From a virus, in the IMG/VR virus record IMGVR_UViG_3300018080_003823, positions 1 to 64,000 of that record: a stretch of 64,000 nucleotides of DNA. One strand, given 5' to 3'. The position numbers were made by a program, and so were the translations under genes. The notes below the pieces were generated by a model, which saw only the letters and a list, made by a program, of their open reading frames with translations, searched no databases and was not told the origin of the DNA. Below, one piece after another: positions 52,790-59,967 of the stretch; within the stretch, counting starts at the first letter, position 1, and every line of letters begins with the position of its first letter.

Positions 52790-53529
52790 TATTTTTTGAT
52801 CTCGTTAGTGGTTACTATTTTAGTGTTACGACCGGTATACATGGTTCGTTTAACAACTTCTTCATTGTGTCTTCCAGAGAATTTATCTTGCTTAGATTCT
52901 TCTTGTAATTCTGGATATTTTGATCCATAAATAGTTTGTTGCCAATTTTTTTCACTGTGCTGTAAATCTCCCTCATCAAGAGCAAGAATTTGTTTCTTAT
53001 ATCTATGTGTTTCTGCAATAGGTCTTATTGCTTCGCGAATTATTGGAGCAATTGTTGTTGGATGTTTCATATTAGCATTATGCTGTTTTTGTATACCGTT
53101 AAGAGCATAAACTAGAGTCTCAAAAACTTGTTTAGCTAGCTTCTCTTCGGTTTTAGCAAATTTCCATATGGATTGTAATGCAGCGTAATCGAAACTTCCT
53201 GAATAATGTGTTAATTTTAACTTATAAGAATCAGCAATTTTTCTAAGTATTACTTCACAAGAATAATTATCTCTATTGGCTTCTGTGGTCACGAAACGAA
53301 ATACTTGAGATTTAATTACATCTTTAGATTGGCTCTTTGCAAATTTGTCTAAGAAATCACTGTACCCTGCTATCGTAATATCCGATTCAGGAATATCGAT
53401 ATCATCATGTTCCATGACAATTTTAGCGATTTTAGCATAATTCTCAGTAAAATTGTCTAAAAAATGGCTACAATTGTTTCCCCATTTCATAGTACTTCCC
53501 TCGATAAGCGACTTGTAGTATATATTCAT
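52789..53529 (-). CDS. Hypothetical protein, first gene of the minus-strand operon
   Basis: A 246-aa helical protein with AAGGAGAG upstream of ATG 53529; ATG 53490 with GAGGG upstream is an alternative start. The sequence is charged and has no recognised family. It overlaps the fibre gene by one base. Confidence 0.6.
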   Translation of the reverse strand: MNIYYKSLIEGSTMKWGNNCSHFLDNFTENYAKIAKIVMEHDDIDIPESDITIAGYSDFLDKFAKSQSKDVIKSQVFRFVTTEANRDNYSCEVILRKIADSYKLKLTHYSGSFDYAALQSIWKFAKTEEKLAKQVFETLVYALNGIQKQHNANMKHPTTIAPIIREAIRPIAETHRYKKQILALDEGDLQHSEKNWQQTIYGSKYPELQEESKQDKFSGRHNEEVVKRTMYTGRNTKIVTTNEIKK

Positions 53530-53557
53530 ATATTATTTAGTCTCTCCTTTTTTAAAA

Positions 53558-53585
53558 ACCATTTTCCTGATATCAAGAAAATGGT
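53558..53585. promoter_or_regulatory. Inverted repeat in the divergent metK/fibre-operon region
   Basis: ACCATTTTC / GAAAATGGT, a 9-bp perfect inverted repeat with a 10-base loop. On the minus strand it runs into TTTTT just before the ribosome site of the fibre operon, so it could be an attenuator or operator. Confidence 0.45.
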
Positions 53586-53598
53586 CGTATCAAGAGTG

Positions 53599-53604
53599 TA
53601 TAAT
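53599..53604 (+). promoter_or_regulatory. Possible -10 element (TGTATAAT) for metK
   Basis: TATAAT lies 29 bases upstream of the metK ATG; no clear -35 hexamer. Confidence 0.4.
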
Positions 53605-53627
53605 TGAACTCACCTATGGAGATTTTT

Positions 53628-54842
53628 ATGTCAAAAAAACTTGCTCTTTTTACTTCTGAATCTGTTACAATGGGTCATCCTGACAAAGTCGCTGATAGTA
53701 TTTCTGATGCAATTTTAGACAGTCTTATTAAGCCCGATCCGCATGTACGAGCTGCAATAGAAACTTTGGTTACCACTGACACTGTTGTTGTTTCCGGAGA
53801 GATTACCGTTCATAATGAAGCGGCAAAACAAGCTCTTAAAAACATAGAACAAACAATAAGACGTACTATTCAGCAGATCGGGTATACCAGACCAGGCTCT
53901 GGATTCGATTACAAGACGTGCAAAATTGACTCTAAAATACATCCTCAATCCGAAGACATTAGTCGTGGTATTACACGAGATGAAAAGCCAGATACAGAGC
54001 AAGGAGCTGGAGACCAGGGGATGATGTTTGGTTATGCTTGTAATGAGACTAAATCCCTCATGCCTCTGCCTATTCAGCTGGCTCATCGATTAGTCAAACA
54101 ATTAGCTTTAGTTCGAGAACTGGATATTTGCCCATGGGTTCTTCCTGATGGTAAATCGCAAGTAACTATTGAATACGAAGATGGTAAACCAGTGGGTATA
54201 CATAATATTGTAATATCAACTCAACACACAGAAGATGTTATTTCGAGTTCTACAGATGAAATTAGTGATATTGCCAAAGAAGAGATTTTGGAGAATGTTA
54301 TAAAGCCTGCTATTCAGCATGAATGTCCACAATTCTCCAAAGATAATTTTTCTATTCATATTAACCCAACTGGTCGTTTTGTAATAGGTGGACCCCATGG
54401 AGATACAGGTCTCACGGGAAGGAAAATAATTGTAGATACTTATGGAAGTATGGGACGCCATGGAGGAGGAGCATTTTCTGGCAAGGATCCAACTAAGGTA
54501 GATCGATCAGCAGCTTATATGGCTAGGTATATTGCCAAAAATATTGTTAGTAATAAATTAGCTGATCGGTGCGAAGTACAGCTTGCTTATGCTATTGGTG
54601 TAGCAGAACCTGTGAGTGTTTTAATAGATACTTTTGGGACTGGTTCTATAGAAGAAGATAAGTTAGAAAGAATTGTTCGTAATATATTTCCTTTGACTCC
54701 AGCAGGTATTATTAAAGAATTAGATCTTCGTCGTCCTATTTATTATGAAACATCACATCATGGGCATTTTGGTGGGACTAATTCAGATTTTACATGGGAG
54801 AAATTGTGGGATTATACTATTCTTCTAAATAGAATTTTATAA
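53628..54842 (+). CDS. metK: S-adenosylmethionine synthetase
   Basis: A 404-aa enzyme making SAM from methionine and ATP. ATG 53628 has GGAG six bases upstream; an in-frame TTG at 53604 is rejected. All signature motifs are intact: [16 protein letters not shown] (16-31), [12 protein letters not shown] (126-137), [13 protein letters not shown] (254-266) and [19 protein letters not shown] (279-297). Length is normal for bacterial MetK. It is rare in phages; it may support methylation or compensate for SAM depletion. It looks functional. Confidence 0.97.
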   Translation: MSKKLALFTSESVTMGHPDKVADSISDAILDSLIKPDPHVRAAIETLVTTDTVVVSGEITVHNEAAKQALKNIEQTIRRTIQQIGYTRPGSGFDYKTCKIDSKIHPQSEDISRGITRDEKPDTEQGAGDQGMMFGYACNETKSLMPLPIQLAHRLVKQLALVRELDICPWVLPDGKSQVTIEYEDGKPVGIHNIVISTQHTEDVISSSTDEISDIAKEEILENVIKPAIQHECPQFSKDNFSIHINPTGRFVIGGPHGDTGLTGRKIIVDTYGSMGRHGGGAFSGKDPTKVDRSAAYMARYIAKNIVSNKLADRCEVQLAYAIGVAEPVSVLIDTFGTGSIEEDKLERIVRNIFPLTPAGIIKELDLRRPIYYETSHHGHFGGTNSDFTWEKLWDYTILLNRIL

Positions 54843-54856
54843 TGTGTTTCATAGTG

Positions 54857-54862
54857 TATAAT
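54857..54862 (+). promoter_or_regulatory. Possible -10 element inside a small inverted repeat
   Basis: TATAAT 54857-54862 lies 32 bases before ATG 54889 and is enclosed by ATAGTG (54851-54856) and CACTAT (54870-54875), a 6-bp inverted repeat that could be an operator. Confidence 0.4.
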
Positions 54863-54888
54863 AAAAATGCACTATATGGAGAAATACA

Positions 54889-55557
54889 ATGAGCACAATA
54901 AGAGTAAAAAAAGTTGATAATTTAACTGATTCAATAGATCAAGAAGCGTTAACGGAAATGCAGAGGAAGATGAAATACAAGAAGATGGGCATAAAAAATG
55001 CTATGAGCCGTCATAGCAGACAAATGGAATTAGCAAGAAATAGGCTTGATTCTAACTTTAGTGAGTATTTGGAACAGGATGAAATAATTAGGCTATTAAA
55101 AATATCACACGATATTGAAGAAAATCCCAGTCAGTTACATTGTAAGTGCAAACACAAAGATGCCCCCCATACTCCTGATTTTGACTTGAATGTATTTGTA
55201 AATAGAATCAAACAAATGAAAATAGAGGATAATCCACGTCGTTTGTGCTCATCATTAATAGCAACATTAGATGCTATTAGCACCGATTTGACAGAAGATA
55301 ATATTAATACATTAAGAGAATTATTGCCAAAGATAGTTGATATATTACATTCTGTAGAAAAAGAGAGGAATAGGACTACTTCGATGGACAAGGAGGAAAT
55401 AAAAGAATTCGAAAAATCATGTTTGGTATCTACTTGTATGACTGACGAATTCTGGACGGATATCATTTTACAGAACAGATTGCATTCCATCACAAGAAAA
55501 GAACAAAATAAGCGTAATAATTTTTCGATAGATGATATTGACATCGATTTTCTGTAA
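54889..55557 (+). CDS. Hypothetical helical protein
   Basis: A 222-aa charged helical protein with TATGGAG upstream of the start. Cys/His residues near 85-92 (HCKCKHKDAPH) could bind a metal. No family recognised. The promoter of the suppressor tRNA lies in its last codons. Confidence 0.65.
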   Translation: MSTIRVKKVDNLTDSIDQEALTEMQRKMKYKKMGIKNAMSRHSRQMELARNRLDSNFSEYLEQDEIIRLLKISHDIEENPSQLHCKCKHKDAPHTPDFDLNVFVNRIKQMKIEDNPRRLCSSLIATLDAISTDLTEDNINTLRELLPKIVDILHSVEKERNRTTSMDKEEIKEFEKSCLVSTCMTDEFWTDIILQNRLHSITRKEQNKRNNFSIDDIDIDFL

Positions 55558-55565
55558 TGTATAAT
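55538..55565 (+). promoter_or_regulatory. Perfect-consensus sigma70 promoter for the suppressor tRNA
   Basis: TTGACA 55538-55543 and TATAAT 55560-55565 with a 16-base spacer. The expected start (about 55572-55575) coincides with the first base of the tRNA. Confidence 0.85.
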
Positions 55566-55574
55566 GTAGTTGTA

Positions 55575-55648
55575 GCGTCAGTAGCTCAATTAGGCAGAGC
55601 AGTTCTCTCTAATAGAACTGGTTCCAGGTTCAAGTCCTGGTTGACGCA
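55575..55648 (+). tRNA. tRNA with CUA anticodon (amber suppressor)
   Basis: A complete cloverleaf. The acceptor stem is GCGTCAG/TTGACGC (one G-U). The D-arm is GCTC/GAGC with GG in the loop. The anticodon stem is GTTCT/AGAAC with loop CTCTAAT, and the T-arm is CCAGG/CCTGG with loop TTCAAGT. Anticodon bases 34-36 are C55609, T55610 and A55611, reading UAG. Discriminator is A; CCA is not encoded. The charging amino acid cannot be told from sequence. Confidence 0.93.
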
Positions 55649-55685
55649 ATAGTAGATAATTAAGTCTATTTTAAGGAGAAAAACA

Positions 55686-56078
55686 ATGGGTTTTACGTAG
55701 GTACAAGAGCCGTATTTGTATGTCATAGTCCGAAAAGATCTTTCAACTCCACAACAAGCCGTTCAGGCAATGCACGCTATTTTTGAATTAACCACTTCAG
55801 AGTCCTTTAAACCACCGTAGAGACATCCTAACATAATATTTTGTGAAGTTCGTAATGAGCGTCAATTATTCAAATTTTCTCAGAAATTAAAAACAGAGAA
55901 TATAAAATTTGTCATTTTTCAAGAACCAGATATCGGTGATGAATATACAGCTCTGGCCACAGAGATAGTATATGATCACCGATCTTTGTTTAAAAATTTA
56001 CAGTTAGTTCAGGATAATTGCACAAAGGGAACATTTCATACTCTGGTTGCAAACAATAAAAAGGAGCCAAAATCATGA
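55686..56078 (+). CDS. Peptidyl-tRNA hydrolase 2-like protein with two in-frame TAG codons (predicted amber readthrough)
   Basis: A 130-codon ORF behind TTAAGGAG, starting ATG GGT TTT ACG TAG. The only internal stops are TAG at codons 5 (55698-55700) and 45 (55818-55820); no TAA or TGA occurs before the final TGA (56076-56078). That TGA overlaps the next gene's ATG as ATGA. The translation with X at TAG contains LYVIVRKDLSTPQQAVQAMHA and FQEPDIGDEYTALATE, the pattern of PTH2-type peptidyl-tRNA hydrolase-like proteins. The suppressor tRNA with CUA anticodon lies 38 bases upstream. The reading is therefore recoding rather than decay. The enzyme would release peptides from stalled peptidyl-tRNA; this activity is inferred. 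Confidence 0.82.
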
Positions 56079-56578
56079 ATAGTACTATTGTTGATCAAGC
56101 ATTTAAAACTAGATGGGGTTATGTTGCATATAGTTATGAGGATTACAAAAAGCTTAAAAGATTGAATATAATTTTCCAAAAAGCTCGCACTTATGCATAT
56201 CAATGGGAGAGATGGGTAAGAAAAGCTCCTCATAATAGAGTACGTAAAATTTGGAAGCGAGATGAGAATAGACACAAAATCGGATATACTATTTCAGGAC
56301 CATTGCCCGAACCTCAGTTTTGTGATATATTTTTCACGAAATTAGTAGATACTGATCGTAATCCTATTGGACAAAGATGGCTTAATATGGTTATTTATTC
56401 TAATATAGGATACATACGAATCGATAAAGATATTGCTACAGAATATCGTAATTCTCATCGTCCAGTAGAAACGTCCGAAAAGGTTCCGGAAGCCAATATG
56501 TCTAGTGATGAAATTGATGAATTACTTGAAAAAGCAGAAGATTGGTATAATTCAATAAATGCTGTTACGTCTGTCTGA
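56075..56578 (+). CDS. Hypothetical protein downstream of the PTH2-like gene
   Basis: A 167-aa basic protein translationally coupled to the preceding gene by ATGA and with AAGGAG upstream. Trp/Tyr/Arg-rich N-terminal helices and an acidic C-terminal helix (SSDEIDELLEKAEDWY). No family recognised. It overlaps the convergent nitrilase-like gene by 27 bases. Confidence 0.65.
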   Translation: MNSTIVDQAFKTRWGYVAYSYEDYKKLKRLNIIFQKARTYAYQWERWVRKAPHNRVRKIWKRDENRHKIGYTISGPLPEPQFCDIFFTKLVDTDRNPIGQRWLNMVIYSNIGYIRIDKDIATEYRNSHRPVETSEKVPEANMSSDEIDELLEKAEDWYNSINAVTSV

Positions 56579-57325
56579 CAGCATGTTTCTTTGTTTCCGG
56601 ATGGATGATATTTTAGAAGTATGTATAAATGAGCCAATTGTCTGTTCAGTGTCACCGGATGCTGAACAGACAATTGTGCCATCCGGATCTATTATTCTGC
56701 TTGACCCACAAAATGTTAAATTCTTATCTCGTCCAACTCTATTACATGCTACGACATATACCTGATTTTCGATTGCTCTGCACATAGTTAATATTTCCCA
56801 ATGTTTTAAATTAGTAAAAGCAGCAATGATAATAATTATTTCAGCCCCATTAGCTGCTAAGGTTCTTGCTACTTCTGGGAAATAAATATCATATCCGATT
56901 AAAAAACCGAATTTAATTCCTCTTATATTAACTATTGGAAGTGAATCACCAGGCGTCATATGATGTTTTTCATATACAGGATAAGAGTGCAATAAATGAG
57001 TTTTTCTATAACACATTGTTTTTTCCAAATCATATATCATCATACTATTAAACAAATGGCTGTTAGTTTTTTCTGAAAGCCCACAAATTACTCTTACATT
57101 TAATTCCTCAGCTTTACGTTTAATCTTGTCATACGGAGTATTAGAAGACCATGACGATGAGCAATCTGATATGTTTGTCATTTCATATCCAGTATCAGAT
57201 AATTCTGGGAATATTACTAATTGACAATTATCTAATTGCGCTTTTTCTATTGATTTTATGATTTTTGAGCAGTTATGTTCAATATTTCCAACATCACAAT
57301 TAAGCTGTACTACATTTATTTCCAT
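56552..57325 (-). CDS. Nitrilase/carbon-nitrogen hydrolase homologue lacking the catalytic cysteine
   Basis: A 257-aa member of the carbon-nitrogen hydrolase superfamily. Catalytic Glu (FPELSDTGY, E41) and Lys (YRKTHLL, K108) are present. The nucleophile position, normally Cys in a CYDxxFPE motif, is Gly in LIGYDIYFPE (G144, codon GGA at 56896-56894 of the minus strand). The fold appears complete, so I infer a catalytically dead binding or regulatory protein, or a recent inactivation. Confidence 0.85.
   Translation of the reverse strand: MEINVVQLNCDVGNIEHNCSKIIKSIEKAQLDNCQLVIFPELSDTGYEMTNISDCSSSWSSNTPYDKIKRKAEELNVRVICGLSEKTNSHLFNSMMIYDLEKTMCYRKTHLLHSYPVYEKHHMTPGDSLPIVNIRGIKFGFLIGYDIYFPEVARTLAANGAEIIIIIAAFTNLKHWEILTMCRAIENQVYVVACNRVGRDKNLTFCGSSRIIDPDGTIVCSASGDTEQTIGSFIHTSKISSIRKQRNMLSDRRNSIY
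56635..56676. repeat. Perfect 15-bp inverted repeat near the 3' end of the nitrilase-like gene
   Basis: CAATTGTCTGTTCAG (56635-56649) and CTGAACAGACAATTG (56662-56676) flank a 12-base loop. It could act as a bidirectional terminator between convergent genes or as a protein-binding site. Confidence 0.8.
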
Positions 57326-57452
57326 AATATTTTTGCACCTATTAACGATTAATCGAACTATTTAATGTTTCCTCCCTATTTAGTAGGAAATCAATATATT
57401 GTCGGATGATCATATTGCAAACTAGAGAAATATCACGCTAAAAATCATTAAT

Positions 57453-57638
57453 ATTCAAGAAAGTAGCAATTCTAAATTAGAACATGCCCGAAAAATTGGC
57501 GAATCAATCAGAAGAGACTGAAAGGCAATAGATTTTCCTGCAGAACAGTTTGTAATGAGATTATAAGTAGAGAAGGAACACGGATCTGATCCTGAGATCA
57601 ATGTTACAAATGAAGGGGGAGGGATTCTCTCGATCTAA
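57453..57638 (+). pseudogene. Decayed DUF5661-like gene fragment
   Basis: In one frame the 309-base gap between two minus-strand genes reads ARKIGESIRRD, stop (TGA), KAIDFPAEQFVMRL, stop (TAA), VEKEHGSDPEINVTN. This resembles the DUF5661 pattern of an EQF helix followed by EHG and DPxTNVTN. Two different stop types, neither of them TAG, and a missing start and end indicate a pseudogene. Confidence 0.55.
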
Positions 57639-58138
57639 AGGAAGTAAAGGCAAGTATAAATTTTGGAATCTACAAGATAACCCTGTTCTGCTTTCGTTTT
57701 AAGCCACTCATCTAAAATTTCTAAATGAACCTTATGTAGCACAATATCTTCAGCTGGATCTTGCCTAGGATTAGTGCATTTGGTAAGTCCTTCTGCTTTA
57801 AAAAGTGTTATCTTCTCTGAAGTTAATCCTGACGAAGTGGGAGTTTTCATGATTTTTGTTAGAGACTTAGCCTGATAGCCAGTTTCTTCTTCTAATTCAG
57901 TTTTAACTGCTTCTTCAGGACTCTGTCCTTCTAGATTGTCACCTACGAGTCCAGCTGGAATTTCAATAGTTCTATTATCAACAGGAATACGAAACTGCTC
58001 AACCAATAACAATTCATCGTCTTCGGTGATAGCTAAAATACCGATGACTCCGGTAGTATTACTTCGCTCTACATATTCCCATCCATATTTTGAAGTGACT
58101 TTTAAAAACTTTCCTTCGAACAATGAACTGCCACCCAT
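57635..58138 (-). CDS. Nudix hydrolase, ADP-ribose pyrophosphatase-like
   Basis: A 167-aa Nudix protein of the ADP-ribose pyrophosphatase type (EQFRIPVDNRTIEIPAGLV). The Nudix box reads EGQSPEEAVKTELEEETGY: the ELxEETG metal-binding Glu are present but the usual Arg before them is Thr. It probably hydrolyses ADP-ribose-like nucleotides if active. Ends with TAG. A strong minus-strand promoter lies upstream. Confidence 0.85.
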   Translation of the reverse strand: MGGSSLFEGKFLKVTSKYGWEYVERSNTTGVIGILAITEDDELLLVEQFRIPVDNRTIEIPAGLVGDNLEGQSPEEAVKTELEEETGYQAKSLTKIMKTPTSSGLTSEKITLFKAEGLTKCTNPRQDPAEDIVLHKVHLEILDEWLKTKAEQGYLVDSKIYTCLYFL

Positions 58139-58177
58139 GTTTTTGTCCTTGTTAATATATGTTAGAAACCTACTGCT

Positions 58178-58205
58178 ATATTACTACATTCTAGCAAAAT
58201 GTCAA
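58178..58205 (-). promoter_or_regulatory. Sigma70-like promoter TTGACA-N16-TAATAT for the Nudix gene
   Basis: On the minus strand TTGACA (58205-58200) and TAATAT (58183-58178) are 16 bases apart, in the gap upstream of the Nudix start. Confidence 0.75.
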
Positions 58206-58217
58206 GAATTTTTTTGA

Positions 58218-59228
58218 TCAGAATTCTGATTCATCAATTCTGTACCACTTTATATATGGTTTTCGAGCATTCCCAGTAATATAATTTACAATGAATATGG
58301 AATCATCTGGTAATTGTACCCATCCTGTATAACCTGAATCTGAACGAGAACTATTATCATGATCCAGAGGCAAAATAATTGATTTATCAAAATTACTTAT
58401 AAAAGAATCAGGGCTAGTCAAACAAGCAAAAGTGTTTTTAGCCCAATATCCTCGAAAAAATGAATGTGATGCTTCTCGATATGTTGTAAGTAAACGCCCA
58501 GAACGTAATATACCACAAACAGGACGATGACAACCAGCCATACGAGTTTCTATAACAGGAGACCAGCTAACACCATCTTTTGAAGTACAATAATATGCGG
58601 GTCTCCCTATTCCAGAATTTTCTCGCATTACACAAAATAAACGGGGTTTATGATAAAAAATAGAGCCTTCACAAAAATTAAATCCTGACTTGTGTGCAAC
58701 TGGATGTTGTTGCCATGGACCTTCTAGGCTGTTACTAATCCAGACATTTTGAGTTAAATTTTCTTGATAAGGCTCATCTAATGAACGCCTTCTGGTATGA
58801 GTAGCAATAAGAAACTTATTGTGAAATTGAAAGATTCTATCAGGAACTATTCCTGAAATTCCTAGATCTATTGGTTCTTCCCAAGTCTCTCCGTCTGTAG
58901 AACGCCATAGGAGGACGCTGGTGCGCTCTGGGGTATCTTCTGCTCCAATGTAGTCTTCTGAAGCCTCTACACGGTCACACAGGACGCACAGGGTATCTTC
59001 TATGACCATAATGCGGGGACAATTGTAGCGATCTTGACTGGTAGATATTGTTATTGGATCTAGAAATGTTTCAGCATCTTTGGATTGAGCAAGTTTAATT
59101 TTAGTTTCACTAGCTGTTTTATGTTGGTCTGATTCTCTGTAAACTACAAACAATTTTCCATTGAAAAATGCTATATCAGGATGACCTTGCCAAATTCCAT
59201 CGTCTCGATTAACTATTCCTTTTTGCAT
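58218..59228 (-). CDS. Sialidase-like beta-propeller protein
   Basis: A 336-aa protein with Asp-box repeats (STDGETW and SKDGVSW) and repeated YRE segments (VVYRES, TTYREAS) typical of exo-sialidase/neuraminidase-fold propellers. The catalytic set of true sialidases cannot be confirmed. Possible glycan-binding or glycan-cleaving protein acting with the neighbouring glycosyltransferase. Confidence 0.75.
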   Translation of the reverse strand: MQKGIVNRDDGIWQGHPDIAFFNGKLFVVYRESDQHKTASETKIKLAQSKDAETFLDPITISTSQDRYNCPRIMVIEDTLCVLCDRVEASEDYIGAEDTPERTSVLLWRSTDGETWEEPIDLGISGIVPDRIFQFHNKFLIATHTRRRSLDEPYQENLTQNVWISNSLEGPWQQHPVAHKSGFNFCEGSIFYHKPRLFCVMRENSGIGRPAYYCTSKDGVSWSPVIETRMAGCHRPVCGILRSGRLLTTYREASHSFFRGYWAKNTFACLTSPDSFISNFDKSIILPLDHDNSSRSDSGYTGWVQLPDDSIFIVNYITGNARKPYIKWYRIDESEF

Positions 59229-59234
59229 GCATTA

Positions 59235-59870
59235 TTATACACATTTTTTGAAATATGTTTCTACTACGCCCATGTTAGTAACTTGACTGTCTTCAACAGA
59301 ATTCCAAATTATTTCTAATTTTTCACAATGAGCAAAATCATCAGCAACTATGGTCTTTCGTCCAAATCGTTTTTTGCTTTCGACTAATCCTGGGTGACAA
59401 AAATCAATTAATTCTGTACAACTAAATCTATCTGTATTGTTGAAATCAAATCCAAAATCATATGGACTTCCAACTACTTCTAAAGCTTTTTTGATCGCAT
59501 CTAATTGTCCTTCGGGTGGACGCAATATGATAAGATGATCTGTTCGTATAAAATTAAGAAAATCTTCTTGTAATACTCCATCACTTACAGCATGGACTAC
59601 TTGTTCTGGCTGTCCGTTTATGTTCCCGACATACAATCCAGCGTGATTCCAGAATCCTGGAAAAAGATATGAACTTAAATATCCATCAAATCTACGTAGA
59701 AGGATATCTCCTGGTTGCATTATCTTAATTATTTTTCGATAATGTTCTCCTTTTAATCTATATCCTACGGCATTAATTGTAAACCAGAATGGATGTGCGA
59801 TTCCTCCCCATTTAATATCCCCGATAAATCGGAAAATGGCTTTTTGAAATCTATATAGATATTTATTCAT
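59235..59870 (-). CDS. YiiX-type permuted papain-fold (NlpC/P60 superfamily) protein
   Basis: A 211-aa protein with the permuted order of YiiX-like enzymes: catalytic His in FWNHAGLYVG (H76) first, then Cys in RFSCTELIDF (C151). QPGDILLRR precedes the His as in the family. Such proteins hydrolyse or bind amide or acyl bonds, often at membranes or cell walls. The N-terminal 40 residues are basic and hydrophobic and may associate with membranes. Confidence 0.82.
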   Translation of the reverse strand: MNKYLYRFQKAIFRFIGDIKWGGIAHPFWFTINAVGYRLKGEHYRKIIKIMQPGDILLRRFDGYLSSYLFPGFWNHAGLYVGNINGQPEQVVHAVSDGVLQEDFLNFIRTDHLIILRPPEGQLDAIKKALEVVGSPYDFGFDFNNTDRFSCTELIDFCHPGLVESKKRFGRKTIVADDFAHCEKLEIIWNSVEDSQVTNMGVVETYFKKCV

Positions 59871-59889
59871 GGACTGGAATACGCTTTTA

Positions 59890-59905
59890 AAGGATAATTA
59901 TCCTT
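59890..59905. promoter_or_regulatory. Perfect 16-bp palindrome (operator candidate)
   Basis: AAGGATAATTATCCTT lies in the divergent region between the YiiX-type gene and the glycosyltransferase gene. Confidence 0.5.
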
Positions 59906-59926
59906 CCGGATTACATACAATTGCGG

Positions 59927-59932
59927 TATAAT
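59927..59932 (+). promoter_or_regulatory. Possible -10 element (GGTATAAT) for the glycosyltransferase
   Basis: TATAAT lies 41 bases upstream of ATG 59968; the -35 region is weak (TTCCGG). Confidence 0.4.
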
Positions 59933-59967
59933 GTACCATCATCTTGAACTTGAATATGGAGATTATT

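Noticed and set aside
53604-53627. TTG 53604 as metK start
   Set aside because: It overlaps the last base of the -10 element; ATG 53628 has GGAG at the right distance and matches the usual MetK N-terminus.
55575-55648. Reading the tRNA as an arginine tRNA with a UCU anticodon
   Set aside because: The D-stem, base 26 and the 5-bp anticodon stem fix the loop as CTCTAAT, so positions 34-36 are CTA; a UCU reading would need a shifted loop with unpaired stem bases.
57460-57634. A 60-codon amber-readthrough extension of the Nudix protein
   Set aside because: The extension lies antisense to the DUF5661-like remnant and reads as an arbitrary Ser/Cys/Ile-rich sequence; the open frame is better explained as a shadow.
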